From: Hymenobacter actinosclerus | GTDB taxonomy: Bacteria > Bacteroidota > Bacteroidia > Cytophagales > Hymenobacteraceae | Length of the DNA: 64,000 bases | Direction of reading: 5' to 3' | Assembly (NCBI RefSeq): GCF_900111515.1 | Contig: NZ_FOHS01000001.1 | Coordinates: forward strand, 1,309,419-1,373,418 | Shown: positions 40,743-49,619 of the stretch, piece by piece | Position numbering within the stretch: the first letter of the stretch is position 1 | Layout: every line of letters starts with the position of its first letter | The notes under the pieces: model-generated | What the model was told of the DNA's origin: nothing | Seen by the model: only the letters and a program-made list of their open reading frames with translations | The model's database searches: none | Translations under genes and position numbers: made by a program

Positions 40743-42095
40743 ATGCGCCTACTTTCCCGCCTTCTGCCGCTGCTCGTATTGCTGGCCCCGGCCTGCGTGC
40801 CGCTGGGTACGCCCATCACCGACCCCAACGCCGCCCGCCGGCCCGCCACGCCAGGCCAGGTGGGCACCGAGTACTACGCCGATAAAAAGCTGCGCTACGA
40901 GGACTACATCTACGACCCCAACGTGCGCACCGTGCTCTGCTACGTGCCCACGGGCCAGGCCGGGCAGGTGTTCAACCCGCCGGTAGTGCCGCTGAGCCAG
41001 GGCCAGTCGCCGGTGCTGGAGTTCGATGTGCTGGGCGGCTCGGGCCAGCGGCTCACGGCCAAGCTCGTGCACTGCGACCTGAACTGGCAGCCCTCGATGC
41101 TGACGGATATGCAGTTTCTGAGCGAAATCAACGAGCAGCTCATCAACAACTACCGGCCCTCGGTGAGCACCAAGGTGCCCTACCAGCACTATCAGGTGCA
41201 GATGCCGCGGGTGCGGCTATCGGGCAATTACCTGTGGGTGGTGCAGGGCGCGGGCGGCACGCCGCTGCTGAGCCGCCGGGTGCTGGTGTTCGAGGAGGGC
41301 GCGGTGCAGATTGCTATGAAGCAGGGCATCGTGGCGGCGGGGCAGGAGCACTACACTCTGCAGCAGGTCGATTTTGGGATTCGCTACAACATGGCCCTGG
41401 TCAACCCGGCCCAGGAGGTGAAGGTGGTGCTGCGCCAGAACTTCCGCTGGGACAACGCCCACTACAACCTGCGGCCCACCTTCGTGCGCGACGCCGAGCA
41501 GCAGCTCGACTACCAGTATTTCAACTTCGAAAACGCCTTCCCTGGCCTGAGCGAGTTCCGGTTCGTGGACCTGCGCACCTTCCGCTCGGCCGGCGCCGGC
41601 GTGGCCCAGCTCGATGCCAGCACCACGCCCCGCGCCGCGCTGCTGCTGCCCGAAGCCTCCCGCGCCGGCGAGCGGTACACTCAGTACGACGACATCAACG
41701 GCCAGCGCCTGATTGAAAGCCGCGAGTACCCCGGCGACCCCAGCACCAACACCGAGTATCTCGACGTGACGTTCCAGCTAAGCGCCGAAACCCCCGCCGC
41801 CGGCCCGGTGTACGTGCTCGGGGCCCTGAGCGACTGGCAGCTGCGCGACGAGTTCCGGCTGACCTACGACGCCGAAGCTCGCCAGTACCGGGGCCACGCG
41901 CTGCTCAAGCAGGGCTACTACAACTACATCTACGCCACCCAAACGCCCACCGGAGCCAACTCAGTCGTCTGGGAAGGCAGCCACCAGGAAACCGAAAACC
42001 AGTACGACCTGCTGGTGTACTACCGCCCGCCCGGCACCCGCACCGACCTGCTCATCGGCTACCAGCGGCTGGATGTGAACCGGCGGCGGCCGTAG
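40743..42095 (+). CDS. Type IX secretion plug-like protein (DUF5103)
   Basis: The 450-residue protein has a lipoprotein-like signal (LLPLLVLLAPACVPLG). It has the DUF5103 N-terminal beta domain: VRTVLCYVPTGQAGQVFNPP, LTAKLVHCDLNWQPSMLTDM and YQHYQVQMPRVRLSGNYLW. The C-terminal YVLGALSDWQLRDEFRLTYD and LLKQGYYNYIYA look like a CBM48/E-set fold. DUF5103 proteins are annotated as the plug that closes the SprA translocon of the type IX system, found only in Bacteroidota. No other T9SS gene is in the window. Confidence 0.85.
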   Translation: MRLLSRLLPLLVLLAPACVPLGTPITDPNAARRPATPGQVGTEYYADKKLRYEDYIYDPNVRTVLCYVPTGQAGQVFNPPVVPLSQGQSPVLEFDVLGGSGQRLTAKLVHCDLNWQPSMLTDMQFLSEINEQLINNYRPSVSTKVPYQHYQVQMPRVRLSGNYLWVVQGAGGTPLLSRRVLVFEEGAVQIAMKQGIVAAGQEHYTLQQVDFGIRYNMALVNPAQEVKVVLRQNFRWDNAHYNLRPTFVRDAEQQLDYQYFNFENAFPGLSEFRFVDLRTFRSAGAGVAQLDASTTPRAALLLPEASRAGERYTQYDDINGQRLIESREYPGDPSTNTEYLDVTFQLSAETPAAGPVYVLGALSDWQLRDEFRLTYDAEARQYRGHALLKQGYYNYIYATQTPTGANSVVWEGSHQETENQYDLLVYYRPPGTRTDLLIGYQRLDVNRRRP

Positions 42096-42240
42096 CCATG
42101 ACAGGAGTATAGCACTCGCAAGAATAGAGGCGGGGCGGCTGGTGGTCAGCGGTGTCGGCTTACGTTGTGTTCGGCCGAGCCAACGCCAGCGGAGGAGTTG
42201 CGTTGAAGGGTGCAACTCCCATTCCTAACCCTCCTCCGCC

Positions 42241-43701
42241 ATGCTCCGACGCCTACTTCCCTCCCTGCTGATTGCCGGCCTGTTTCTGACGGGCTGCGCC
42301 GTGAATCCCGTAACGGGCAAAAAAGAAGTCATGCTCGTGTCGGAAGGGCAGGAGCTGGCCATGGGTAAGGAATCGGACCCGGCCGTTATTGCGCAGTTCG
42401 GCCTGTACCCGGACGACAAGCTGCAGAAGTACATCAACACGATGGGCGACAAGATGGGCAAGGTGTCGCACCGCCCCGAGATTGACTACCAGTTCCGCAT
42501 CGTCGATTCGCCCATCATCAACGCCTTTGCCGTGCCCGGCGGCTACGTGTACTTCACGCGCGGCATTATGGCCCATTTCAACGATGAGGCGCAGTTTGCG
42601 GGCGTACTGGGCCACGAAATCGGCCACATAACGGCCCGGCATTCGGCCAAGCAGCAAACCACCTCCATCTTGAGCCAGGTGGGCCTGATGGGAGCCATGA
42701 TTGCCTCGCCCCGGCTGGCCCAGTACGGCGAGCAGGCCATGCAGGGCCTGCAGCTGCTCACGCTCAAGTTCAGCCGCGATGATGAGAACCAGGCCGACGA
42801 GCTGGGGGTGGAGTACTCGACCAAAATTGGGTACAGCGCCGCCGAGATGGCCGATTTCTTTCGCACCCTGGAGCGCGAGCAGCAGCAGGCCGGCGGCGAG
42901 GCCATCCCCGATTTCCTGAGCAGCCACCCCAACTCGGCCGACCGCTACACCCACGTCAACCGGCTGGCCGCCGAGTGGAAAGCCAAGCCCAGCACGCCCG
43001 CCAAGCTGGCTATTAACCGCGACCAGTACCTGCGCCTGATTGACGGTATTACGTATGGCGAAGACCCGCGCCAGGGCTTCGTGGAGAACAACGCCTTCTA
43101 TCATCCGGAGCTGAAATTCGAGTTTCCGGTGCCCCAGGGCTGGAAAACCCAGAACTCGCCCCAGCAATTCCAGATGGCCGACCCGGCCGGCAAGGCCATG
43201 ATGCTGCTCACGCTGGCCCCCGGCAGTTCACTCCAGGAAGCCGCCCAGGCCGTGGCCAAACAGCTGAGCCTACAGGTGGCCGACTCGCGCCAGCTGACGG
43301 TGCACGGCTTCCCGGCCCTGGCCTTTGTGGGCACGCAGGTGCAGCAGGACCAGCAAACCGGCCAGCAGCAGACCGGCATGCAGGTGCTGAGCTACATCAT
43401 TCAGGATGGCAAGTCGCTTTACGTGATGCTCGGCGGCAGCGCCCCGCAGGATTTTGCGGCCTACGCGCCCGTGTTTACCCGCACCATGGAAGGCTTCCAG
43501 CGCCTGACTTCGGCCGACAAGCTCAACCGCCAGCCCGAGCACGTGCGCATCCGTACCATCAGCACCCCGCAAACCCTGGCCCAGGCGCTAACTGCCAACG
43601 GCGTGCCCGCCAAGCGCCACGAGGAAATGGCCATCCTCAATGGCATGCAGCTCTCCGACAAGCTGGGCCGCGGGCTGTTGTTTAAGGTGGTGGGTAAATA
43701 G
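42241..43701 (+). CDS. M48 metalloprotease, copy 1 of a tandem pair
   Basis: The 486-residue lipoprotein (LIAGLFLTGCAVNPVTGKKE) has a BepA-like peptidase domain: VPGGYVYFTRGIMAHFNDEA, zinc motif VLGHEIGHITARHS and third ligand in DENQADELGV. FLSSHPNSADRY closes the domain near residue 235. The last 50 residues (TLAQALTANGVPAKRHEEMA...LLFKVVGK) resemble a LysM or PDZ-like binding tail. It probably degrades envelope proteins. It is closely similar throughout to the next gene. Confidence 0.9.
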   Translation: MLRRLLPSLLIAGLFLTGCAVNPVTGKKEVMLVSEGQELAMGKESDPAVIAQFGLYPDDKLQKYINTMGDKMGKVSHRPEIDYQFRIVDSPIINAFAVPGGYVYFTRGIMAHFNDEAQFAGVLGHEIGHITARHSAKQQTTSILSQVGLMGAMIASPRLAQYGEQAMQGLQLLTLKFSRDDENQADELGVEYSTKIGYSAAEMADFFRTLEREQQQAGGEAIPDFLSSHPNSADRYTHVNRLAAEWKAKPSTPAKLAINRDQYLRLIDGITYGEDPRQGFVENNAFYHPELKFEFPVPQGWKTQNSPQQFQMADPAGKAMMLLTLAPGSSLQEAAQAVAKQLSLQVADSRQLTVHGFPALAFVGTQVQQDQQTGQQQTGMQVLSYIIQDGKSLYVMLGGSAPQDFAAYAPVFTRTMEGFQRLTSADKLNRQPEHVRIRTISTPQTLAQALTANGVPAKRHEEMAILNGMQLSDKLGRGLLFKVVGK

Positions 43702-43814
43702 AACTGGCGGGGTCTTTGGTTACTGCCGGGCAGGTTGGCTGTCCGGTAGTGGCACTTGTGTGGCGCTATTGAAGCTCAGAACCAGCTGCTTTCCTTCCTT
43801 TAGCTCTCTTCCAA

Positions 43815-45242
43815 ATGAAAACGTTCACTCATCCTTCCCTGCGAATTGGCGCGCTGGCGCTGGCGCTGCTGCCGCTGGCTGGCTCCACCGGTTTCCGGCC
43901 CGCGGCCCCGGCCAAGGAGCCCGACCCGCAGGTAATTGCCCAGTTCGGTCTGCTCAACAACCCGGCCCTGCAGAAATTCATCGACCAGAAAGGCCAGCAG
44001 ATGGCCGCCATTTCCAGCCGGGCCGATTTTGGTTACCAGTTTACCATCCTCGATTCGCCGATGATTAATGCCTTTGCCGCGCCCGATGGCAACGTGTACT
44101 TTACGCGCGGCATTATGGCGCATTTCAACGACGAGGCGCAGTTTGCCGGGGTGCTGGGCCACGAGCTGGGCCACGTAACGGCCCGCCACGGCGAAAAGCA
44201 GCAAACCCGCTCGACGCTGGCCTCGGGGGCGCTGCTGCTGGGCTCCATCCTCTCGAAGCGGATAGCCTCCATCGCCCAGCCGCTGTCGCAGGGTGCGGGC
44301 CTGCTGTTTCTCAAATACGGCCGCGACGATGAGCGCGAAGCCGACAAGCTGGGCGTGGCCTACTCGAGCAAAATCGGCTACGACGCCACCCACATGGCCG
44401 ACTTTTTCCTTACGCTCCAGCGCCAGGAGCAGGCCAGCGGGGCCGGCGGCACGCCCACCTTCCTGAGCAGCCACCCCAACTCGGCCGACCGCTACAGCAC
44501 CGTGAAGCAGCTGGCTGCCCAGGCCCGCCAGAACGCCGGCGGCCGTACGCTCACCATCAACCGCGACTCCTACTTACGCATGATTGAGGGCCTGCCCTAC
44601 GGCGACGACCCGCGCCAGGGCTTCGTGGAGGGCGGCGTGTTCTACCACCCCGACCTGAAATTCCAGTTTCCGGTGCCGCGCGGCTGGAAAAGCCAGAACT
44701 CGCCCCAGCAGTTTCAGATGGCCGAGCCCAACGGCCAGGCCGTGCAGATTCTGACGCTGGCCCCCGGCAACTCGGCCCAGGAAGCCGCCCAGGCGCTGGC
44801 CAAAGAGCTGAAGCTGAACGCGCCCCAGGCCAGCCGCACTACCGTCAACGGCCTGCCCGCCATTGCCATCCAGGGCGACCAGGTGGGCCAGGACCAGCAG
44901 GGCCGCCAGGGCATCCAGGCCAGCACGCTTTCCTACCTCATTCAGGATGGCAAAACGATGTACGCCCTCATCGGCCTGTGCGCCCCCGGCAAGCTCGGCA
45001 GCTATGGCCCCACTTTCCAGCGCACCGCCCAGGGCTTCCGCCGCCTCACCGACGCCAGCAAGCTCAACCGCCAGAGCGAGAAAATCCGCATCCGCACCGC
45101 CAAAGCCGGCCAGACGCTGGCTCAGGCCCTGGCCGCCAACGGCATCCCCGCCAAGCGCCACGAGGAACTGGCTATCTTGAACGGCCTGAAAACCACCGAC
45201 AAGCTCAGCGCCGGCACGCTGTTTAAGGTGGTGGGGAAGTAG
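43815..45242 (+). CDS. M48 metalloprotease, copy 2 of a tandem pair
   Basis: The 475-residue protein starts MKTFTHPSLRIGALALALLP with a signal peptide but no lipobox Cys, unlike copy 1. The core is intact: APDGNVYFTRGIMAHFNDEA, VLGHELGHVTARHGEKQQ, DEREADKLGV and FLSSHPNSADRY. It shares the C-terminal LAQALAANGIPAKRHEELAI...LFKVVGK. Duplication with loss or gain of lipidation implies different envelope locations. It is 113 nt downstream of copy 1 and ends at a bidirectional terminator. Confidence 0.9.
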   Translation: MKTFTHPSLRIGALALALLPLAGSTGFRPAAPAKEPDPQVIAQFGLLNNPALQKFIDQKGQQMAAISSRADFGYQFTILDSPMINAFAAPDGNVYFTRGIMAHFNDEAQFAGVLGHELGHVTARHGEKQQTRSTLASGALLLGSILSKRIASIAQPLSQGAGLLFLKYGRDDEREADKLGVAYSSKIGYDATHMADFFLTLQRQEQASGAGGTPTFLSSHPNSADRYSTVKQLAAQARQNAGGRTLTINRDSYLRMIEGLPYGDDPRQGFVEGGVFYHPDLKFQFPVPRGWKSQNSPQQFQMAEPNGQAVQILTLAPGNSAQEAAQALAKELKLNAPQASRTTVNGLPAIAIQGDQVGQDQQGRQGIQASTLSYLIQDGKTMYALIGLCAPGKLGSYGPTFQRTAQGFRRLTDASKLNRQSEKIRIRTAKAGQTLAQALAANGIPAKRHEELAILNGLKTTDKLSAGTLFKVVGK

Positions 45243-45271
45243 GAGCCTGTAACCGGTAAAAGTTGTCTCGG

Positions 45272-45310
45272 AAGCTAGACCTCAAGCTTTTTGAGGTCTA
45301 GCTTTTTTAT
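45272..45310. terminator. Bidirectional terminator overlapping a stop codon
   Basis: AAGCTAGACCTCAA pairs with TTGAGGTCTAGCTT around GCTTT, with T/A runs on both sides. The stem encodes the last residues of the convergent gene at 45275. Confidence 0.85.
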
Positions 45311-45796
45311 GAACTGCTGGATGGATTCTGCATTCAGCAAGATCCAAACATCATCTCCCATTGGATCCTGGGGAATAAAATCACGTTCCAGGTAGCAGTT
45401 GCCTATGGCTACTTCCAGTCCCTCAAAATTGAGCAGCAACAGGTGCGGCCGGGTGTCGGGGAATCCAAATACATCAAAATCGGTGAGCTGCCTGCCCGCA
45501 AGCTGCTGCCAGTAGGCTGCCCTGGGGGTAAATTTTTCGCTGGCCGAGCAAAACGAGGTGGCTGAAGCGCACAATGTGTAGGGAAACCACTCCTTAACCC
45601 CATTCCATCCGACGAAGACGGTTTGCCCGTTCTCGAATTGCAATTCAACCTGCTGGGCAACGATATCTATGCCTTGCTTATTCGTTGTCAAAGCCTCTAT
45701 CCCGAAAATATCATGATAGAAGCAAGCGGCTAGCCGTTGCCGCACGACGCTGGCTACGGGTCGAAGCAGGTGCTCCAGGAGAAGCGAATAACTCAT
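45275..45796 (-). CDS. Unknown cytoplasmic protein
   Basis: The 173-residue protein has no signal or membrane segment. It is mixed alpha/beta with LTTNKQGIDIVAQQVELQFE, TVFVGWNGVKEWFPYTLCAS and LLLNFEGLEVAIGNCYLERD. GC is lower than in its neighbours. I see no family. It might be an immunity-type or SMI1-like small protein, but this is weak. Confidence 0.6.
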   Translation of the reverse strand: MSYSLLLEHLLRPVASVVRQRLAACFYHDIFGIEALTTNKQGIDIVAQQVELQFENGQTVFVGWNGVKEWFPYTLCASATSFCSASEKFTPRAAYWQQLAGRQLTDFDVFGFPDTRPHLLLLNFEGLEVAIGNCYLERDFIPQDPMGDDVWILLNAESIQQFIKKLDLKKLEV

Positions 45797-45893
45797 TTGA
45801 TCTAAGTGATAAAAAGTACCTCAATCGAACTGCTCAAATAAGTCGCCTGAGTTATAGCAGCGGAATCACGGATAATCAACCTAATGCAGCCCC

Positions 45894-46919
45894 TCAGTCC
45901 TCCAGCGCGTTCGTCAGAAAGGTGTTCTTGAGGGCCAGCCAGAGCAGCCAGCAGCCCAGGCACCAGTAGAGGTAGGTGCGGTAGTAGTCCTGGGTGTTGC
46001 GGTAGCGGGTCTGCTTGATTTCGGATTTTTCGAGGCGGTTGATTTGATCGAATATCTGGCGCAGGCCGGCGTTGTCGGTGGCGCGGAAGAAGCGGCCGTC
46101 GCCGGCCTGGGCAATCTGGCGCATGGTGGTTTCGTCGAGGCGGGTTTCCACGAAGCGGGGCCGGCCGTTCTCGTCGGTGCCGTAGGGCACCACGCCATCC
46201 TGCCCCAGCCCGATGGTGTAGATTTTGAGGCCGTAGGCGTGGGCCAGCTGGGCGGCCGTGAGCGGGTCGAGCGAGCCGGCCGTGTTTTCACCATCGGAAA
46301 GCAGAATGCACACTTTGGTGCGCGAGGGCGAGTCGCGCAGCCGGTTGGTGGCCACGCCCAGCGCCGTGCCGATGGCCGTGCCGTCGTTGGCAATCAGGCC
46401 CAGGCGCAGGCTTTGCAGGTTTTCGTGCAGCAGCTCGTAGTCGGTGGTGAGGGGGGCCAGCGAGTAAGCGTCGCCGGCGAATACCACCAGCCCCACCCGG
46501 TCGCCGTGGCGGCGGGCCAGGAAATCGAGGGCCACGCGCTTGGCGGCTTCGAGGCGGTTGGGGCGCAAATCCTGCAACTCCATCGAGGCCGATACATCGA
46601 GTACCAGCACGATGTCGATGCCCTGGCCGGTCTGCACCACCCGCTCGTCGGTGCGCTGGGGCCGCGCCAGCGCCACGATGCCGAACGCCAGACTCAGGGC
46701 CAGCACCACATCGGGCACGAAGCGCAGGGCCGCGCTCCAGTCGCGCCGCAGCTCGCCGGCCACAAAGGCTACATCCAGGTGCGCCCGCCGGCGCCGCGCC
46801 AGGGCCCAGCGCAGCACAAACAGCAGCGGCACCAGCGGCAGCAGCAGCAGCAGGCGCGGCTGCTCCCAGCTGTAGCCGGCCAGCGTAGCGTAGCGCAGGC
46901 TGTCGAGCAGTTCTTGCAT
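45894..46919 (-). CDS. BatA-like VWA membrane protein
   Basis: The 341-residue protein has N-terminal membrane helices (LLLLLPLVPLLFVLRWAL; VVLALSLAFGIVALARP), a VWA domain with the metal site LVLDVSASMELQDL and LLSDGENTAG, and a C-terminal helix (YLYWCLGCWLLWLALKN). This is the order of BatA in the Bacteroides aerotolerance group. On the same strand upstream lie a BatD/BatC-like protein and a DUF58 protein. A following BatB gene is missing. Confidence 0.87.
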   Translation of the reverse strand: MQELLDSLRYATLAGYSWEQPRLLLLLPLVPLLFVLRWALARRRRAHLDVAFVAGELRRDWSAALRFVPDVVLALSLAFGIVALARPQRTDERVVQTGQGIDIVLVLDVSASMELQDLRPNRLEAAKRVALDFLARRHGDRVGLVVFAGDAYSLAPLTTDYELLHENLQSLRLGLIANDGTAIGTALGVATNRLRDSPSRTKVCILLSDGENTAGSLDPLTAAQLAHAYGLKIYTIGLGQDGVVPYGTDENGRPRFVETRLDETTMRQIAQAGDGRFFRATDNAGLRQIFDQINRLEKSEIKQTRYRNTQDYYRTYLYWCLGCWLLWLALKNTFLTNALED

Positions 46920-46962
46920 TTAGGGCGGTGAATGGGTGATTGAGTGACTCGATGAGCTAATG

Positions 46963-47114
46963 GCAAAGAACGTCATTCAGAGCATGTGGCGCATCAAGCC
47001 AGGGACGAAGAATCTCGCGTGCAATAGTATTTCTGTCGTCAGGAGTTAGCACTGCACGCGAGATTCTTCGTCCCTGGCTTGATGCGCCACATGCTCTGAA
47101 TGACGTTCTTTGCC
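46963..47114. repeat. Largest inverted repeat of the GTCATTCAGAGC family
   Basis: About 60-nt arms, from GGCAAAGAACGTCATTCAGA to ...ATCTCGCGTGCA, are almost perfectly complementary. It contains GCATGTGGCGC, shared with the copy at 7430, and CGAAGAATCTCGCGTG, shared with the copy at 4322; the outer part matches the main family. It lies within the Bat-like operon. Confidence 0.9.
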
Positions 47115-47125
47115 CCACCGCCAAT

Positions 47126-48085
47126 TCATTCGCCTTCCTGCATAATTACCCGCTCGTACTGACGGTCGGCGAACTGGCGGAGCAGGTCGAAAATGGGGTC
47201 GGTTTCGGCGTCTTCCTCCGAGAACTGGTTGCCGTAGATCACGCGGTCGGCCAGCGTGAGGGCCTGCTGCACGGCGGGGTCGTGGTGGTAGCGGGCCACG
47301 ATTTCGCGGGTCGTGAGGCTGGTGATGTTGAAGCTCGTGAGCGTGGAGAGGTAGTTTTTCCAGAGCGTAATGGCCCGCTCCATGTTGGTAAGCGAGCGGG
47401 ACAGCGTGAACCGCTCGACGTGGCGGGCATACTGGGCAAGGAAGTACGCGTGGTTTTTGCGCAGACGGTAGCGGCGGTAGCGCAGGCGCAGGCGCTGCCG
47501 GAAGCCCAGCACCAGCCCGCCGGCCAGCAGCAGCAGCCCGCCCAGCCCGGCCAGCCAGTAGGGGTAGTTGAAGCGGGTAGCCACGGGCAGCGCCTGCAGA
47601 TTCTGGCGCAGCGCGGGCGGCCCGGCGGCGGGTTCGAGAGCCGGGGCCGTGCGCTGCAGCCGCACCCGCGCCGGCGCAGTGGGCAGCAGCAGCGTGTCGC
47701 GGCCGCGCAGTACGGTTACGGGCACGCTCAGCGTCAGCACCGAGTCGAGGCTGAAGGTGCGCAGGCGGTACACGGCCTGATCGAGGCTGCGGCCCTGGCG
47801 GGTGCGGGTGGGCCGGTAGCGGCGGCTCACGTATTCGAAGGGCGCAAAGCTGGCCGCCGAATCGGGGAAGATAATTTCCAGGGCCGGCGCGTGGCTCGAC
47901 GTCAGCTCAAACTCGATGATTTCGCCTACCTGCACCGTGGCCTGCCGGAAACGGCCCCGCGCCACGGGTTGCTGCGCCGCGGTGTCGGCAGCCGTAGGAG
48001 CAGCCGGCACCTGCGCAACTCCCGTACCCGCCAGCAGCAGCCCAGCCCAAAGAAAAACGCCTCTAAACAGTCGCCTGCCTTTCAT
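47126..48085 (-). CDS. Secreted/membrane protein of the Bat-like operon
   Basis: The 319-residue protein has a signal peptide (LFRGVFLWAGLLLAGTGVAQ), a beta-rich periplasmic region (FRQATVQVGEIIEFELTSSH), a single membrane helix (YWLAGLGGLLLLAGGLVLGF, about residues 175-195) and a basic helical cytoplasmic tail. It sits between DUF58 and VWA genes, where BatD/DUF4381-type proteins occur. Assignment rests mainly on position and topology. Confidence 0.65.
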   Translation of the reverse strand: MKGRRLFRGVFLWAGLLLAGTGVAQVPAAPTAADTAAQQPVARGRFRQATVQVGEIIEFELTSSHAPALEIIFPDSAASFAPFEYVSRRYRPTRTRQGRSLDQAVYRLRTFSLDSVLTLSVPVTVLRGRDTLLLPTAPARVRLQRTAPALEPAAGPPALRQNLQALPVATRFNYPYWLAGLGGLLLLAGGLVLGFRQRLRLRYRRYRLRKNHAYFLAQYARHVERFTLSRSLTNMERAITLWKNYLSTLTSFNITSLTTREIVARYHHDPAVQQALTLADRVIYGNQFSEEDAETDPIFDLLRQFADRQYERVIMQEGE

Positions 48086-48111
48086 TTTCTCCCGTTCATG
48101 TCCCGTAGCTT

Positions 48112-48163
48112 CCTAATCCCTAATCCCTAATCCCTAATCCCTAATCCCTAATCCCTAATCCCT
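48112..48163. repeat. Heptamer tandem repeat (CCCTAAT)
   Basis: Seven near-perfect copies of CCTAATC lie between the DUF58 stop and the next gene. The tandem form resembles a microsatellite prone to slippage. Confidence 0.92.
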
Positions 48164-49061
48164 ACCCCCGGCCGCCGCGCTGGTTGCGCCGCCGAAACAG
48201 GTTCACCAGTTGGGGAACGAAGTCGGTGGCCGTGCTGATAGACAGAAACTCGGTGCGGTGGCGGCGGCAGATCTGGCCGATCTGCGCGCGGTTCTGCTCG
48301 TAGGTGGCCCGGTAGCGCGCCCGGAACGCCGCCGACGAGGTATTGGTCCAGACGGTGCGGCCCGATTCCTGATCATGGAGCGGAATAATGCCCAGGGGCG
48401 GGAATTCCTGCTCGCGCTGGTCGAGCAGCTGGAGCACCACCAGATCGTGCTTGCGGGCCAGCATAGTTAGCTCCCGCTCGTAATCGGCGTCAATAAAATC
48501 GGAAATCAGCAGCACGATGCTGCGCCGCTTGAGCAGCCCCAGCGCCTGCTTGATGCCGGCCGCTACCGCCGTCTGGCGATGCTGGGGCTGCAGCTCGTAC
48601 AGGCGCTTGATGAGGGCGTAGGCGTGGTGGGTGCCTTTGCCCGAGGGCAGGTAAAGCTCTTTCTGGTCGGAAAAAGCCAGCAGGCCGAGCTGGGCGTCCT
48701 GGCGGGCAGCGGCCAGGGCCAGCACCCCGCAAATGTCGCGGCCCACATCGAGCTTACGGCGGCCGGCCGCGCCCACCTGCTGCGAGGCACTCACGTCGAG
48801 CAGCAGCAGCACCTGCTGCTCGCTCTCTTCCTTGTAGGTTTTTACGAACGTGCCGTGGCCCTTACTCGATACGGCCCAGTCGATGGCCCGCACTTCGTCG
48901 CCGTACTGGTAGAGGCGCACTTCGTCGACTTCCAGGCCCGTTCCTTTAAATACGGAGTGGAAATTGCCCTGCAACTGGGCGTCCACGGCCTTGAGGATGC
49001 GGATTTCCATCTGCCGCAGGCGGCGCACGAGCTGCTGGAAGGGCGAATCGGCGGGTTTCAT
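48162..49061 (-). CDS. DUF58-domain protein
   Basis: The 299-residue protein (from MKPADSPFQQLVRRLRQMEI) carries the DUF58 motif LYQYGDEVRAIDWAVSSKGH and a degenerate VWA-like LLLLDVSASQQVGAAGRRKL. DUF58 proteins occur with MoxR ATPases and VWA proteins. No MoxR gene is visible upstream; a divergent DUF4296 gene lies 37 nt away instead. A role in envelope stress or chaperone-assisted metal insertion is inferred from other MoxR systems. Confidence 0.87.
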   Translation of the reverse strand: MKPADSPFQQLVRRLRQMEIRILKAVDAQLQGNFHSVFKGTGLEVDEVRLYQYGDEVRAIDWAVSSKGHGTFVKTYKEESEQQVLLLLDVSASQQVGAAGRRKLDVGRDICGVLALAAARQDAQLGLLAFSDQKELYLPSGKGTHHAYALIKRLYELQPQHRQTAVAAGIKQALGLLKRRSIVLLISDFIDADYERELTMLARKHDLVVLQLLDQREQEFPPLGIIPLHDQESGRTVWTNTSSAAFRARYRATYEQNRAQIGQICRRHRTEFLSISTATDFVPQLVNLFRRRNQRGGRG

Positions 49062-49085
49062 TCGGCCTAAACTACGGTATTGACC

Positions 49086-49093
49086 TAACTTTG
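49086..49093 (+). promoter_or_regulatory. -7 promoter box next to a GTG start
   Basis: TAACTTTG ends 5 nt before the GTG at 49099. Transcription would start at about the start codon, suggesting a leaderless mRNA. No -33 TTG is evident. Confidence 0.5.
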
Positions 49094-49098
49094 CCTTC

Positions 49099-49536
49099 GT
49101 GAAACAAATTTTCTGCCGCCTCGCCACTGCCCGCCGGGCCCTGCCGCTGGCCGGGCTGCCCACGCTGCTGGCAGCTTTCCTGCTGACTGCCAGCGGCTGC
49201 CAGCGAGCCGACGAGGTGCCCGCGCCCGCCCAACTGCTGCCGCCCGATAAAATGGTGCGCCTGTTGATTGACCTGCACCTGCTGGAGTCCCGTACCGAGG
49301 GCGCGGCCCTGCCACCCGATTCGAGCCGGGCCCTGTTCCGGCAGGAGCAGCAGAAAATGTACCGGCGCTACAACGTGTCGGACTCCATCTTCACCCAAAG
49401 CTTCCGCTACTACGCCGTGCACGGCCAGCAGCTGAATACGATTTACAAAACCGTTGTCGATAGCCTGGCCGCCCGCGAGAAGGGAGCCGGTGAGGTGGTG
49501 AGTGGTGAGGTGGTGAGTGGTGAGGTGGTGAGGTGA
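49099..49536 (+). CDS. DUF4296 lipoprotein with repeat-derived C-terminus
   Basis: The 145-residue product starts with GTG; no ATG lies before the signal peptide (LLAAFLLTASGCQ). The DUF4296 core is PPDKMVRLLIDLHLLESR and YRRYNVSDSIFTQSFRYYAV. The last 15 residues, GEVVSGEVVSGEVVR, are encoded by three copies of a 15-nt intergenic-type repeat. DUF4296 proteins are small Bacteroidota lipoproteins of unknown function. Confidence 0.82.
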   Translation: MKQIFCRLATARRALPLAGLPTLLAAFLLTASGCQRADEVPAPAQLLPPDKMVRLLIDLHLLESRTEGAALPPDSSRALFRQEQQKMYRRYNVSDSIFTQSFRYYAVHGQQLNTIYKTVVDSLAAREKGAGEVVSGEVVSGEVVR

Positions 49537-49619
49537 TGTTCGAGGGGCCTTATTGCGCAATTTGCGCCGTTAGCACCCCCAAATATCAACTCACCATCTC
49601 ACCACTCACCAGTTCACCT
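49489..49619. repeat. GGTGAGGTGGTGAGT repeats with inverted copy
   Basis: Three 15-nt tandem copies at 49489-49533 extend the DUF4296 gene. A diverged complement (ACTCACCATCTCACCACTCA) lies at about 49590-49619, before the csaA stop. The loop contains no gene. Confidence 0.85.

Noticed and set aside
45894..49061. Complete Bacteroides-type Bat operon
   Set aside because: MoxR and BatB genes are missing from the group and the BatE-like gene is 11 kb away, so only a partial Bat-like set is claimed.
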